NCBI RefSeq assembly: GCF_018812025.1
Contig: NC_063045.1
Span: forward strand, 58,494,383-58,558,382
Direction of reading: 5' to 3'
DNA: 64,000 nucleotides
Source of the DNA: Megalobrama amblycephala
Taxonomy: Eukaryota > Chordata > Actinopteri > Cypriniformes > Xenocyprididae
Shown piece by piece: positions 23,301 through 30,640 of the stretch (positions within the stretch are counted from its first letter, which is position 1; each line of letters opens with the position of its first letter). The notes beneath the pieces were generated by a model, which had not been told where the DNA came from, did no database searches, and saw nothing but the letters and a program-made list of their open reading frames with translations. Both the position numbers and the translations under genes were made by a program.

Positions 23301-25544
23301 GCAGATGGTATTTTAGCAGAGGAACCAGATCTTATATTAGATCTCACAGACACGCATAGCCCTATTTCAGAGCAAGCCTTATCACCAGACTCTGAATCAT
23401 TTGATTGGAAAGCCATTCAAGAGGGTGCCAATTCTATAGTTAGCAGTTTACATCAGGCTGCAGCGAGTCTCTCTAGACAAGGTTCTTCTGATTCAGACTC
23501 TATTCTCTCTCTCAAATCGGGCATCTCCATTGGATCACCTTTCCATCTACCTTTAAATCAAGATGACAATAAGCCTGCTACAAATAAAGGGCCAAGGATA
23601 CTAAAACCTGGTGAGAAAAGCACTTTAGAGGCCAAAAAGAAAGAGGAAGAATCTGCTAAGGGTCTGAAAGGAGGAAAGAAAGTGTATAAAAGTCTAATCA
23701 CAGGAAAGCCCCGACCCAGTCTAGAAAGCATGTCGTCTCAGCACAGACAAGCACAAGCTCCAGTGATCTCCAGAGGGAGGACAATGATTCATGTTCCTGG
23801 TGTGAGGAGCAGCTCTCCTAGCACCAGTCCAGTACCCAAAAAACCCCCTCCACGTGGCCAAATGTCAAAACCACCATCCCAAGCACCTGGTCCTGGAAAC
23901 TCTCCAAGAACCATGAAAGTCTCAGCAAATTCTGAGCCTAGCCCTGCCAGGGACCCACCATCCTCTCAAGGAGGGTCAAGTAAAGCTTCCTCTCGATCTG
24001 GGTCTAGAGACTCTACACCTTCCAGACCAGTTCAGCAGTCTCTAACAAGGCCCATGCAGTCTCCTGGCCGTGCCTCAGTTTCACCTGGTAGGAACGGTTT
24101 GAGCCCATCTAACAAATTATCTCAACTGCCTCGCACTGCTTCCCCCAGTGCTGCTTCAACAAAATCTTCGGGATCTGGACGCATGGCTTACACTTCTCCA
24201 GGGAGGCAACTGGGCCTGCAAACGCCAACGAAGCAGAGTGGTTTGCCGAGAAGTACCAGTGGAATTCCTAGAAGTGAATCTGCCTCAAAAAGTTTAAACC
24301 AGTGTGGAAGCACAAGCACTTCAAAGAAGGCAGAGTTGTCCAGAATGTCGTCCACAAAGTCAAGTGGGAGTGAGTCTGATCGGTCCGAGAAGCCTGGACT
24401 TGTTCGGCAGTCAACATTTATCAAAGAAGCCCCTAGTCCAACACTAAAAAGGAAATTAGAGGAGTCTGCATCTTTTGAGTCCTTGTCTCCTTCATCTCCA
24501 AGCCAGTCACAGACTCCAGTATCTAGTCCATCCTTACCAGATATGTCACTTACTCTACCTTACCAGGGAAGTGGTTGGAGAAAATCCCCTCATGGACAGA
24601 ACTCTGCAGAGAATGGTGATAGCAAGTCACTCCGTAGGCATGACATTTCCCGATCTCATTCAGAAAGTCCTTCCAGGCTCCCAATCAACAGGACGGGGAC
24701 ATGGAAAAGGGAGCACAGCAAACATTCATCTTCTCTCCCAAGAGTAGGCACTTGGAAAAGAACCGGCAGCAGCTCTTCTATTCTCTCTGCTTCATCTGAG
24801 TCGAGTGAAAAGGGGAGAAGTGAGGATGAGCGGCAACCTGCTAATCCACCTCAAAAATCGGGTAAAGAGGGGGGCCTGGAACGCAAAGGAACATGGAGGA
24901 AAATGAAAGAGAGTGAAACCTCATATGCACCTTCTATGACATTAGACTTACCAGATTCAACTGGTGATGCTGCTCATTCAATGGGTGCTGCTATGTCCAA
25001 GACAGAAGATGTCTGGGTGAGAATTGAAGACTGTCCCATAAACAATCCAAGGTCTAGTAAATCACCCACAGCTAACACACCTCCTGTTATTGACAGTCAA
25101 TCAAGTAAAGGGCTTCCTTGTGACAGGGACTCAAGTGAATCACATTCAAAACAGCCACTAGCAAGTGAGAATGCAGCTGTGGCCCACCTGGGTTCAGAAA
25201 CAAATCTGAATTTACTCAGGAGTAGCGAGTCTCTTGATAAAAAAGTCACCGACATCAAGCCTGCACCAAGTAATCCAAACATTGGCACAGAGGTCCATGA
25301 ATTCCCAGTTGCTGAACGCACACCATTTAGCTCGACTAACTCTAGCAAACACAGCTCCCCTAGTGGTGCCGTGGCTGCTAGGGTAAGTCCTTTTAATTAC
25401 ACACCAAGCCCCAGAAAGAGTAGTGCTGACAGCACAACTCCTAGGCCTTCTCAGATCCCAACACCAATTACAAGCAATGCAAAAAAAAGAGACACTAAAG
25501 GAGACACGACTGAAAGCGGGTCTTACATTGTCACCTCTGTGTAA
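3949..25544 (+). CDS. apc: Adenomatous polyposis coli protein (apc), 14 coding exons, 5' end outside the window
   Basis: APC is the scaffold of the cytoplasmic beta-catenin destruction complex; it also binds axin, microtubules and EB1. Coding exons lie at 3949-4033, 6077-6266, 8013-8121, 8204-8317, 8438-8521, 13469-13558, 14796-14894, 14999-15378, 17138-17233, 17376-17515, 17605-17682, 18652-18768, 18867-19081 and 19174-25544. All have AG/GT borders and consistent phases. Lengths such as 85, 109, 114, 84, 96, 140, 78, 117 and 215 are those I recall for human APC. The modelled product is about 2,721 residues, plus about 45 missing N-terminal residues. Two single-T insertions (15314-15315 and 19352-19353) break the frame; without them the reading is continuous. 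Either they are assembly errors or this copy is inactivated. The identity is certain; the functional state is not. Confidence 0.96.
4712..5242. mobile_element. Palindromic cyprinid MITE (GGATAGTTCACCC family), interrupted
   Basis: Begins TTAAAAGGATAGTTCACCC and ends GGGTGCACTATCCCTTTAA, with long inverted arms such as ACTCATCCTCAAGTTGTTCC against AACAACTTGAGGGTGA. A second element (5010-5208) is inserted near its 3' end. The same family recurs at 33142-33460 and 39166-39482. Confidence 0.85.
5010..5208. mobile_element. MITE nested in the 4712-5242 element
   Basis: Ends TTGGTAACACTTTATTTTAC and AAAATAAAGTGTAAC form terminal inverted repeats. It sits within the right arm of the surrounding MITE, so it inserted later. 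Related in end sequence to the element at 551-823. Confidence 0.75.
6077..6266 (+). CDS. apc: apc exon (human exon 4 equivalent)
   Basis: Encodes the segment with SLDPSSFPGVKLRSK, a serine-rich linker, then SFPRRG and GYLEELEKER. It is 190 nt and runs from phase 1 to phase 2; the codon for R is completed by the first base of the next exon. The CAG acceptor and GTGAGC donor are clean. Confidence 0.95.
6436..7299. mobile_element. ACTCTAAAAAA-type TIR element
   Basis: Opens with ACACTCTAAAAAATAA and closes with TTTTTAGAGTG, an inverted repeat pair. An internal direct repeat of about 110 bp, marked by TAATGTTTTAAGTAAGGTGA, occurs near 6580 and again near 6689. Non-autonomous. Confidence 0.65.
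7432..7830. repeat. Interspersed repeat of cyprinid type
   Basis: Contains GGATCATGTGACACTGAAGA and the phrase AATGCTGAAAATTCAGCTTT-like sequence that I recall as abundant in carp-family genomes. No terminal inverted repeats found. Class not determined. Confidence 0.55.
8013..8121 (+). CDS. apc: apc exon (human exon 5 equivalent)
   Basis: 109 nt. Encodes SLLMAELEKEEKEKDWYYAQ and NLTKRIDSLPLTEN, one of the most conserved N-terminal coiled-coil segments of APC. Acceptor TGTTAG, donor GTAAGT. Ends in phase 0. Confidence 0.96.
8204..8317 (+). CDS. apc: apc exon (human exon 6 equivalent)
   Basis: 114 nt, phase 0 to 0. Encodes FSLQTDMTRRQLEYEARQIR followed by AAMEEQLGTCQDMEKRAQ. The start follows TTGTAG; a CAG further in (8214) is part of the exon because the conserved FSLQ residues precede it. 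Confidence 0.95.
8438..8521 (+). CDS. apc: apc exon (human exon 7 equivalent)
   Basis: 84 nt, phase 0 to 0. Encodes GRIARIQQIEKDMLRIRTRL and QAQSADTE, a coiled coil. Acceptor TTCAG, donor GTAATA. Confidence 0.94.
9884..9940 (-). mobile_element. SINE 3' tail remnant
   Basis: On the minus strand it reads TATATCTTGAATGCAATGTA followed by GACGCTTTGGATAAAAG, the tail I recall for a widespread tRNA-derived cyprinid SINE. The head is not visible next to it. Confidence 0.55.
10494..12616. mobile_element. Composite non-autonomous DNA transposon with nested insertions
   Basis: Starts GGGGCCCTATTTTAACG and ends GTATTATAGGGCCCC; the GGGGCCCTA termini are inverted repeats. At least two other elements lie inside: one from about 10567 to 11530 (ATATGGACGTAGTGTCCATG type) and one at 11815-12365 that recurs at 50215-50742. 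CpG-rich segments such as GCGCGGACGG mark the interior. No transposase frame is visible. Confidence 0.65.
11815..12365. mobile_element. CpG-rich nested element, copy 1
   Basis: Shares long near-identical runs with 50215-50742: CCTGGCCGCGTGCAGGCCAA, AACAGCGCATGCGCAAGCAG and GGCAAATTCATGGAGGGGGA. The ends CGCGGGTATACT and AGTATACCCGGGG form short inverted repeats, so a TIR transposon is likely. Confidence 0.65.
12968..13016 (-). mobile_element. tRNA-derived SINE fragment with Pol III B box
   Basis: The minus strand reads AAGGTAATGGGTTCGATTCC then TAGGCAAAGCATG. GGTTCGATTCC is a canonical B box of a Pol III internal promoter. The A box and tail are not seen, so it is a fragment. Confidence 0.55.
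13469..13558 (+). CDS. apc: apc exon (human exon 8 equivalent), poly-glycine
   Basis: 90 nt, phase 0 to 0, encoding VKHDPVTQTEGAHAAGDV, then six glycines, then SAVCSQ. Human has 105 nt here with little conservation, so this is a fast-evolving linker. Phase, position and splice sites (ATCATCAG acceptor, GTAAGT donor) fit the gene. Confidence 0.85.
13559..14795 (+). other. apc intron with AT-rich and (TA)n sequence
   Basis: Non-coding. It holds a (TA)n microsatellite at about 14272-14308 within a broader AT-rich block (about 14090-14450). No mobile element or exon recognised. Confidence 0.75.
14272..14308. repeat. (TA)n microsatellite
   Basis: About 18 uninterrupted TA units in apc intronic DNA, flanked by AT-rich sequence. 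Confidence 0.9.
14796..14894 (+). CDS. apc: apc exon (99 nt)
   Basis: Encodes GSSSRVDHDTASEMSSAGSY followed by SVPRRLTSHLGTK, matching the human serine-rich segment that ends PRRLTSHLGTK. 99 nt, phase 0 to 0, acceptor GACAG, donor GTTAAC. Confidence 0.95.
14999..15378 (+). CDS. apc: apc exon (human exon 9 equivalent), start of armadillo region, frameshifted
   Basis: Encodes VEMVYSLLSMLGTHDKDD and on through RREIRVLHLLEQIRAY, near identical to human. The exon is 380 nt, while the human one is 379. After TAC (15311-15313) an extra T precedes TGCGAGACCTGCTGG. Read straight, the frame gives LRDLLGVAGKP and a TGA at 15347-15349. Skipping the T restores CETCWEWQESHERG and VDQDKNP into the normal GTAAGA donor. 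Conservation on both sides of the insertion is strong. Confidence 0.95.
15745..16498. mobile_element. Interspersed TIR element, copy 2 (copy 1 at 1698-2345)
   Basis: Ends AAAGGGGACCTATTATGC and GCATAATAGGTTCTCTTTA are inverted repeats. The interior matches the repeat at 1698-2345 (GAGTTGAATCAACTCCACAG, GCTCATTTGCATTTAAA). Non-coding. Confidence 0.75.
16518..16859. mobile_element. Palindromic hAT-like MITE with 8-bp target duplication
   Basis: A 342-bp element whose two halves are nearly perfect inverted complements: TAGGGCTGCACGATTAATCG at the left and CGATTAATCGTGCAGCCCTA at the right. It is flanked by GTAACAAC at 16510-16517 and 16860-16867. The TAGGG termini and 8-bp duplication fit the hAT superfamily. 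The transcript would fold into a long hairpin. Confidence 0.9.
17138..17233 (+). CDS. apc: apc exon (human exon 10 equivalent)
   Basis: 96 nt. Encodes PSPVEHQICPAVCVLMKLSF and DEEHRHAMNEL, completing the ATG codon split with the previous exon. Phase 1 to 1. Armadillo region. Confidence 0.96.
17376..17515 (+). CDS. apc: apc exon (human exon 11 equivalent)
   Basis: 140 nt. Encodes GGLQAIGELLQVDCEIYGLT and continues to LRRYAGMALTNLTFGDVANK, an armadillo repeat. Same length as the human exon. Acceptor TGCAG, donor GTGCGA. Confidence 0.97.
17605..17682 (+). CDS. apc: apc exon (human exon 12 equivalent)
   Basis: 78 nt. Encodes ATLCSMKGCMRAMVAQLKSE then SEDLQQ, phase 0 to 0. Armadillo repeat; nearly identical to mammals. 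Confidence 0.97.
17683..18651 (+). other. apc intron with hAT-like insertion
   Basis: Contains a TIR element at 17840-18226 with 8-bp target duplications. Just 5' of it, 17806-17839 is a diverged duplicate of the intron's own 3' splice region (18623-18657). Otherwise AT-rich, no exon seen. Confidence 0.75.
17840..18226. mobile_element. hAT-like non-autonomous element
   Basis: The ends AAAGGTGCTCCGATCA and TGATCAGAGCACCCTTAT are inverted repeats. GGGTAATT occurs immediately outside both ends (17832-17839 and 18227-18234), an 8-bp target duplication typical of hAT. Interior includes a poly-T tract. Confidence 0.8.
18652..18768 (+). CDS. apc: apc exon (human exon 13 equivalent)
   Basis: 117 nt, phase 0 to 0. 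Encodes VIASVLRNLSWRADVNSKKI and LREVGSVRALMECALEVQK. Armadillo repeat. Acceptor GCTTTAG, donor GTGAGG. Confidence 0.97.
18867..19081 (+). CDS. apc: apc exon (human exon 14 equivalent)
   Basis: 215 nt, phase 0 to 2, same length as human. Encodes ESTLKSVLSALWNLSAHCTE through IIESGGGILRNVSSLIATNE. Armadillo repeats. Acceptor CTACAG, donor GTAGAG. Confidence 0.97.
19174..25544 (+). CDS. apc: apc last exon: end of armadillo repeats to C-terminus, with a frameshift
   Basis: It begins QILRENSCLQTLLQHLKSHS. An extra T at 19352-19353 shifts the frame (NLIH then FQAQDD, stop at 19429). The proper frame resumes as SKHKMIAMGSAAALRNLMAN and stays open for over 2,050 codons to TAA at 25542-25544. The 15-residue beta-catenin sites lie near 20236-20300, 20578-20625 and 20634-20715. 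Seven 20-residue repeats (TPxxFSxxxSLSSLS type) lie near 20935, 21277, 21617, 22078, 22672, 22960 and 23125. Three SAMP motifs for axin lie near 21885, 22320 and 23208. A Ser/Arg/Pro-rich basic region follows, then SQIP (EB1, near 25449), and the protein ends GSYIVTSV, a PDZ ligand. The C-tail lacks the roughly ten residues that human APC has just before GSY. Confidence 0.97.
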
Positions 25545-26540
25545 GTTTGGACTTACTCATAGATCTTTATTATGACAGCCAGAAAACACTTATTGCAGAC
25601 TCTGGCCTTGTTTATGATTTGCTTTGTGTTTTTGTGACAAAAGACAAAAGGACACTTTCTTAGAACTTGTTGTTGCACCCTGCATTAGGCAACTTATTCT
25701 TGCTGGCTGATTGCTTTTTAAGCTAAAGTTGGTTTCAAATCCATAGAAACAGGACAGGACAGCAGTAGAGAGACATGTTTGACAATTTGTACTGTACAGA
25801 TTTGATTATGTATATATTTAATTTAACCACACATCAGGATCCTGTATTTAGCTTGAATTGACATGAATTACGGCTAATGGTGGAATATTTAGAATGCTGT
25901 TAGACTTCTGGTGGAATTCAATACTAATGCATTTGAAAACAAACAAGCTGTAAACCTGTATTAATTCAAATGTTAAACTCATTCTTACTGTTGCATATTG
26001 TACGTTACATAATGGATTTTCTCCTTGCATGAACCGATTCAGTGGTATAGTATTTCCTATAAAGATAAACATTTCTGTGGACATATGACCTGTACTGATA
26101 GCTGTAGTGTAACATTTTACACTTTTGTGTGTGCGCTTTTGACAGCAAGAAATAACCCTCAAAACTGTTGAATGATGATGTTGACGGTTGACATAGATTA
26201 TATGAAAAAACAGTTCCATTGCTCTGCTGTTTGTGTATAGTTGTTGCCAGATGAGGCGGGTGTCTTTTCAATGAAACTATAGAGTTGGAAAGACTGAAGT
26301 AATGTTTGAAAATTAAATTATTCCTGTAGGTTTTGGTGTTGGTACCTTTTTAAAAGCTCATTTGCTTTCTCTTTTATTTAGTAATTAAGCACATAATTAG
26401 GTTCAACTGTTTTGCCAAAACCATGGTGTAAATAATCACATTTTATTTTATTTTTTTTTATTTTAATTTTTCTCATGCAATAAAGTGGGCAAATCAATGT
26501 TTACAAAATATTTCCAATAAAAAATATTAAATCTACACGA
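25545..26540 (+). other. apc: apc 3' untranslated region with poly(A) signals
   Basis: AT-rich non-coding sequence after the stop. AATAAA hexamers occur at 26479-26484 and 26516-26521. A diverged copy of most of this UTR follows the apc-tail fragment at 44213-45099, so the UTR belonged to the duplicated unit. The exact end is inferred. Confidence 0.65.
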
Positions 26541-26622
26541 TAAACTGTATCATTTTTGTGACTATATGGCTTGATTGTTTGTTATCCACGGAGACAAAGT
26601 GTCTTTGTACCCAGTTTAAAGT

Positions 26623-26639
26623 GGGGGGGGGGGGGGGGA
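26623..26639. repeat. Poly-G tract
   Basis: Run of about 17 G bases after AAAGT, just beyond the apc 3' UTR. It is absent at the equivalent point of unit 2 (near 34893). Such a tract is prone to length error. Confidence 0.9.
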
Positions 26640-27019
26640 CTTTATCTAAATTTAGTCACAAAATTTTAAATTCATGGATCATTTAATGTAAACCAACTCA
26701 TGCAATTTGGTAAGGTAAACACGTATCTAAAATTCTTCCTGCTTCACATGTAGTCAGCTCTTAGGAATGCATTACTCACGAACAGTCATGCTGATTATAA
26801 TCAGCCATCATTTTGCAAATGAATTCCACATTATGATCCTATTGCCTTATATAGTATGAGTTTAATTATATTGTCTTGTTGAACTAGTTTGTTCATTTGG
26901 GGATGTCTGGTGGTTACAGCCATTTCGACAGCAAATAATGGCTGGTCATAATATTACTTTTAGCAGTATAACAAGTTATTGATATCCACAGCTGTAACTT
27001 CTCTGTGCTTCTCTGTGGT

Positions 27020-27301
27020 TTTGTTACCACTCTTTAAAAGAGGAAACCAAGAATGTGAAAGATAGTATTATCATCAAAGATTTTCTCAGAACTCCTTTAG
27101 TTTGTGCCACAAGAACAACATTCTAGATAGAATAATGAAAATGAAAATGTCTGTTGAAAAAATTTATTCATGCAATCACCCCAAGAGTTCTTCTGTAGTT
27201 TTTTCATCAAATCATTAGGACTTCCTTCCATTTCCTGTGGTTCCGCCTTAAAGTGGTGAGAGGGGTGAAGAATCGCTAGCAAGTGCAGAGCAGCTGGTGA
27301 G
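27020..27301 (+). promoter_or_regulatory. Putative promoter and non-coding first exon of receptor copy 1
   Basis: A block conserved in the other units. It has a TATA-like CTTTAAAAGAGGA near 27032, then ACTTCCTTCCATTTCCTGTG at 27220-27239, which contains two ETS-type GGAA cores and a RUNX-type TGTGGT. The first exon ends CAGCTGGTGAG before a GTGAGT donor at 27302. The start of transcription is not visible. ETS plus RUNX sites would fit myeloid expression, as expected for this receptor family; that is inference. Confidence 0.5.
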
Positions 27302-27604
27302 GTGAGTACGGTTTTGTATTCAGTAATATCTGATCTGTAAAACTCTAATCTAAATGAGCAAATAAGCTTACATATAAGTATGTGATTTGTATTAAATATA
27401 TTGAGTACTATATTTAATAAAATATAAACATTATTGTTTAATAATACTGAATATTGTTGCCTCAAAGTCAAATGTCTTATTTTCCTCATTTATAAGTCAC
27501 TTTGGATAAAAGCATCTGCTAAAAAAAAAAAAAATGTTTGACTGATAATGCGTGATATTTACAGGATAAACAGAGCACCTTTGGACAACATCAACTCAAG
27601 CAAA

Positions 27605-28629
27605 ATGAATGAGTCTTATTACAATTACGACATGAACTCAAGTGGATATGATTGTCTGGAATGTTTTCCTGAAAGTGAGACAAACACAGTGTCTCCAGAG
27701 GTGATGGAAGTTCTATGAGGGTGATTTCTCTTGGTCGTCTTCAGCCTGACGTTTCTCCTTGGAGTTCCTGGAAACATCTTTGTTGTGTACATTGCTGGAA
27801 TGAAGATGAAGAGGACCGTTAATACAATATGGTTTCTCAATCTAGCGACAGCTGACCTCCTGTGCTGCCTTTCCGTACCGTTCAGTATGGCTGAGATCCT
27901 TCTTGACCGTCACTGGCCGTATGGATCCGTCATGTGCAAGATTCTCCCCTCTGTTATAGTTATTAACATGTTTGCCAGTGTTTTCACCTTGAACTTGATT
28001 AGTCTAGATAGGTTCACCCAGGTGATCACACCGGTTTGGGCTCAAAATCATCGCAACTTGTTTCTTGCACGGCTGTCCTGTGTAGTGGCCTGGGTTCTGG
28101 CTTTGGTGCTCAGCTTGCCCTTTATGATATTAAGACATACTTTCATTGATGAGGATTTCAACACCACACATTGCACGTTACATTGCTGATGAAGAAGACT
28201 GCGTCAACATCTGGATTGTTGAGTATCATCAGATTTGTGTTTGGCTTTTTGATACCTCTCATATGCATCACATCATGCTATGGAATCATCGCACGCAAGT
28301 TAGGCAGCAGTCATTTTCACTCTGGCAGAGCGTTTCGCATCATGTTGGCTGTTATTGTGGCATTTTTTCTGTGCTGGTTGCCGTATCACATGGTGGACTT
28401 AATAATATGGTACGGAGATGAATCAAGGTTTTTTTCGGCAGTGGATCCATTGGCCATCTCTTTGGCGTATATCAACAGCTGCCTGAACCCCATTCTGTAT
28501 GTTTTCATGGGGCAGGATTTTAAGAACAAAGTTAAACTTTCTCTAAGACGTGTTTTTGAAAGGGCTTTCTCTGAAGAAGGAACACAAATGTCACGATCCA
28601 CCCAGTCACAGCAAATGCACTCAGTGTAG
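27605..28629 (+). pseudogene. Anaphylatoxin-receptor-like GPCR, copy 1, broken
   Basis: Exon 2 starts at 27565 (TTTACAG acceptor) and the ancestral ATG is at 27605. Relative to copy 4 it has inserted bases at about 27705, 27710 and 27731. These create an in-frame TGA at 27716-27718 before TM1, and the frame is regained at LVVFSLTFLLGVPGN. A further T near 28183 and another base near 28200 shift the frame again, with a TGA at 28187-28189 in extracellular loop 2. TM5-TM7 and the tail then read on to TAG at 28627-28629. There is also an in-frame gain of six codons in the N-terminus and a two-codon loss before TM7. All seven TM segments are recognisable across the two open pieces. Several independent lesions make a pseudogene most likely. 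Confidence 0.85.
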
Positions 28630-30328
28630 TGAAGATATGAACTCAGAGTTTTATCTGTTTAGGTCATTTCTCTATACCAAATCTGTGCAATTTCAAACAA
28701 GACTCTTTTCACTTGCTTTGTTATTTTGCATCTAATGCAATGACATACAGACATTTTTGAGTGCGACTAAACATGTCCAAATACTTTTTGGTGTCTTTTT
28801 TTGATTTTTGTATTTTCAGAATCATTTTCTTGACAAAAATACTCTTGTAAAGTATCTTGACAAAAATATTTTGCCTTTGTTATTTCTCTTAAAAAAAATT
28901 AAACAATATGCAAATGAGCACAAATAACTTTTTCTAGCTCTTTTCAGAAGAAGTGTCCACTCTGTTTTTTTTTTCTTTTGTCAGGAAATTATGAAACTCT
29001 TATTCAGTGCATCTAAAACATCTGCAATGAAACAGATATGATAGAGAAGGAATATTGTTTTGTTACAGTGAGATTTTGCCATTCTTAGCAATGCTCAGTT
29101 TTTGTTGCATTGTTTTATCTTTATTTATATGAATTAACAGGGTTTTTGTTGAGCAGGTTCACGATTGCATGCTGAAAGTTCAAAAGTAGCTTGCGATCTG
29201 CAATACTGAAGTTATTATTAGACTGATGCAGGGTTTTAAGGAAGTTGATGGCATGTCTGCTGATCAGATGTTAACTTCATGTTAACTGATACAGCTGCAC
29301 ACTTGTCATGATTAAAAATGTACATGAATATTCTGTGATATGCTATACATTGATGTAACATCAGTCAAGATACTTTTTAATCACATTGTCTTCAATCATT
29401 TTAGTTTTGCTAATGTTTAGCCACATATCACATAATTGCATTATAATCTCTAAAATATATTAAGTATACAGTCTGTTTTAAGATCAGTTACTGTTTTATG
29501 ATCATTAAACATTCAAATTGATTTTTAATTTGGACAAAAACATTATACAGTGTTATATTTGGGCTGAATACTTTTGACTGTTAATGGTGTCATTCTTTGG
29601 CCAAATATTAATAAGACTAAACTGTAGGCTATCATTGTCTGTCAAATGTTTTCATGTCTAGTTTCATGTAGGCTATCAATCGACACTCTCTTTCTTCCCA
29701 CATAGCCTAATAAAACCATTTAAACCCAAATCAATATTTAATGTCATTTGTAAATAGCTTTGTATTAGGGTCCTGATCATCCCATTGGAATTTACTTTGT
29801 GAAGATGACTGATTGACTGTACCTTGTCCTGATTTGTGCAAATAATACTTTTACTTCAATGCCTGATAGTTTCCTCTACAATGCAGGGCAGCACAAATTG
29901 GTTTCACTTCAAATAACATAAGGTTCATTTTGAGAGTAAATGATAAATAGAATGGAGATTAAATATGTAACACAATTACTTTCTTTATACATTACTTTTT
30001 TTCTCTAATTCACCATCTTAAATCCATTTGGATTATTACCTGCTGCGCTAGCAGTTTTACGTTGTCGACGTACAGTTGTTTTTTTCTTCTTTTCTTCCAA
30101 TTTAACTGTAGTTAACCCCCAGCTCTTATGTTACTTAATTTAATGTTATTATTACGGAGTCATTTATATATTTTTTCGTCAAGCATAACATTGGTAACAA
30201 TTGCCTCACCATAAATAATCGCGCCATTCCCTGCTCTTATTTTGGCCGCGCGCTGTTGTCACGGCAGGGAAGGGCGCGAATTTCCGAGTGAGGCACTTAT
30301 GCTAAAACTCTTGATAGACTTTTGACAG
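28630..30328. other. Receptor copy 1 downstream flank
   Basis: Non-coding. It aligns with 36828-38545 (unit 2) and in part with 58385-59140 (unit 3). It probably includes the receptor 3' UTR. A short CpG-rich patch near 30220-30290 (GGCCGCGCGCTGTTGTCACG) is shared with 38450-38490. I see no other gene. Confidence 0.65.
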
Positions 30329-30475
30329 CCCTTACGAAAATTAACCATGGTTTTCTCATAGTAAAACCATGATTTTTTTTTGGCGTATTGACCACTATGG
30401 TTTCTGTAGCAAAAACACGGTTATTCGTGGTTACCATGAAATAACTACAAGAACCATGGCTATTTTTCGTAAGGG
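30329..30475. mobile_element. Palindromic MITE with CCCTTACGAAAA ends
   Basis: Starts CCCTTACGAAAATTAACC and ends GGCTATTTTTCGTAAGGG, forming inverted repeats around CATGGTT-type sequence. In unit 2 only the left end survives (38550-38570), where a deletion joins it to the sequence matching 30540 onward. Confidence 0.75.
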
Positions 30476-30640
30476 ACAGTGTTGAAATTACTAGTAAATG
30501 CTCAAAAGTGGGGGGAAACGGGTCATACGTTGATTAACTAACTTTATTATGAGACTGGACATCCGCTACTATCACTGTAAATAAATAAAACTCCTCATGA
30601 ATCATGCGATTTTTGTATTCAGACCGTGAATTTCACCAAA

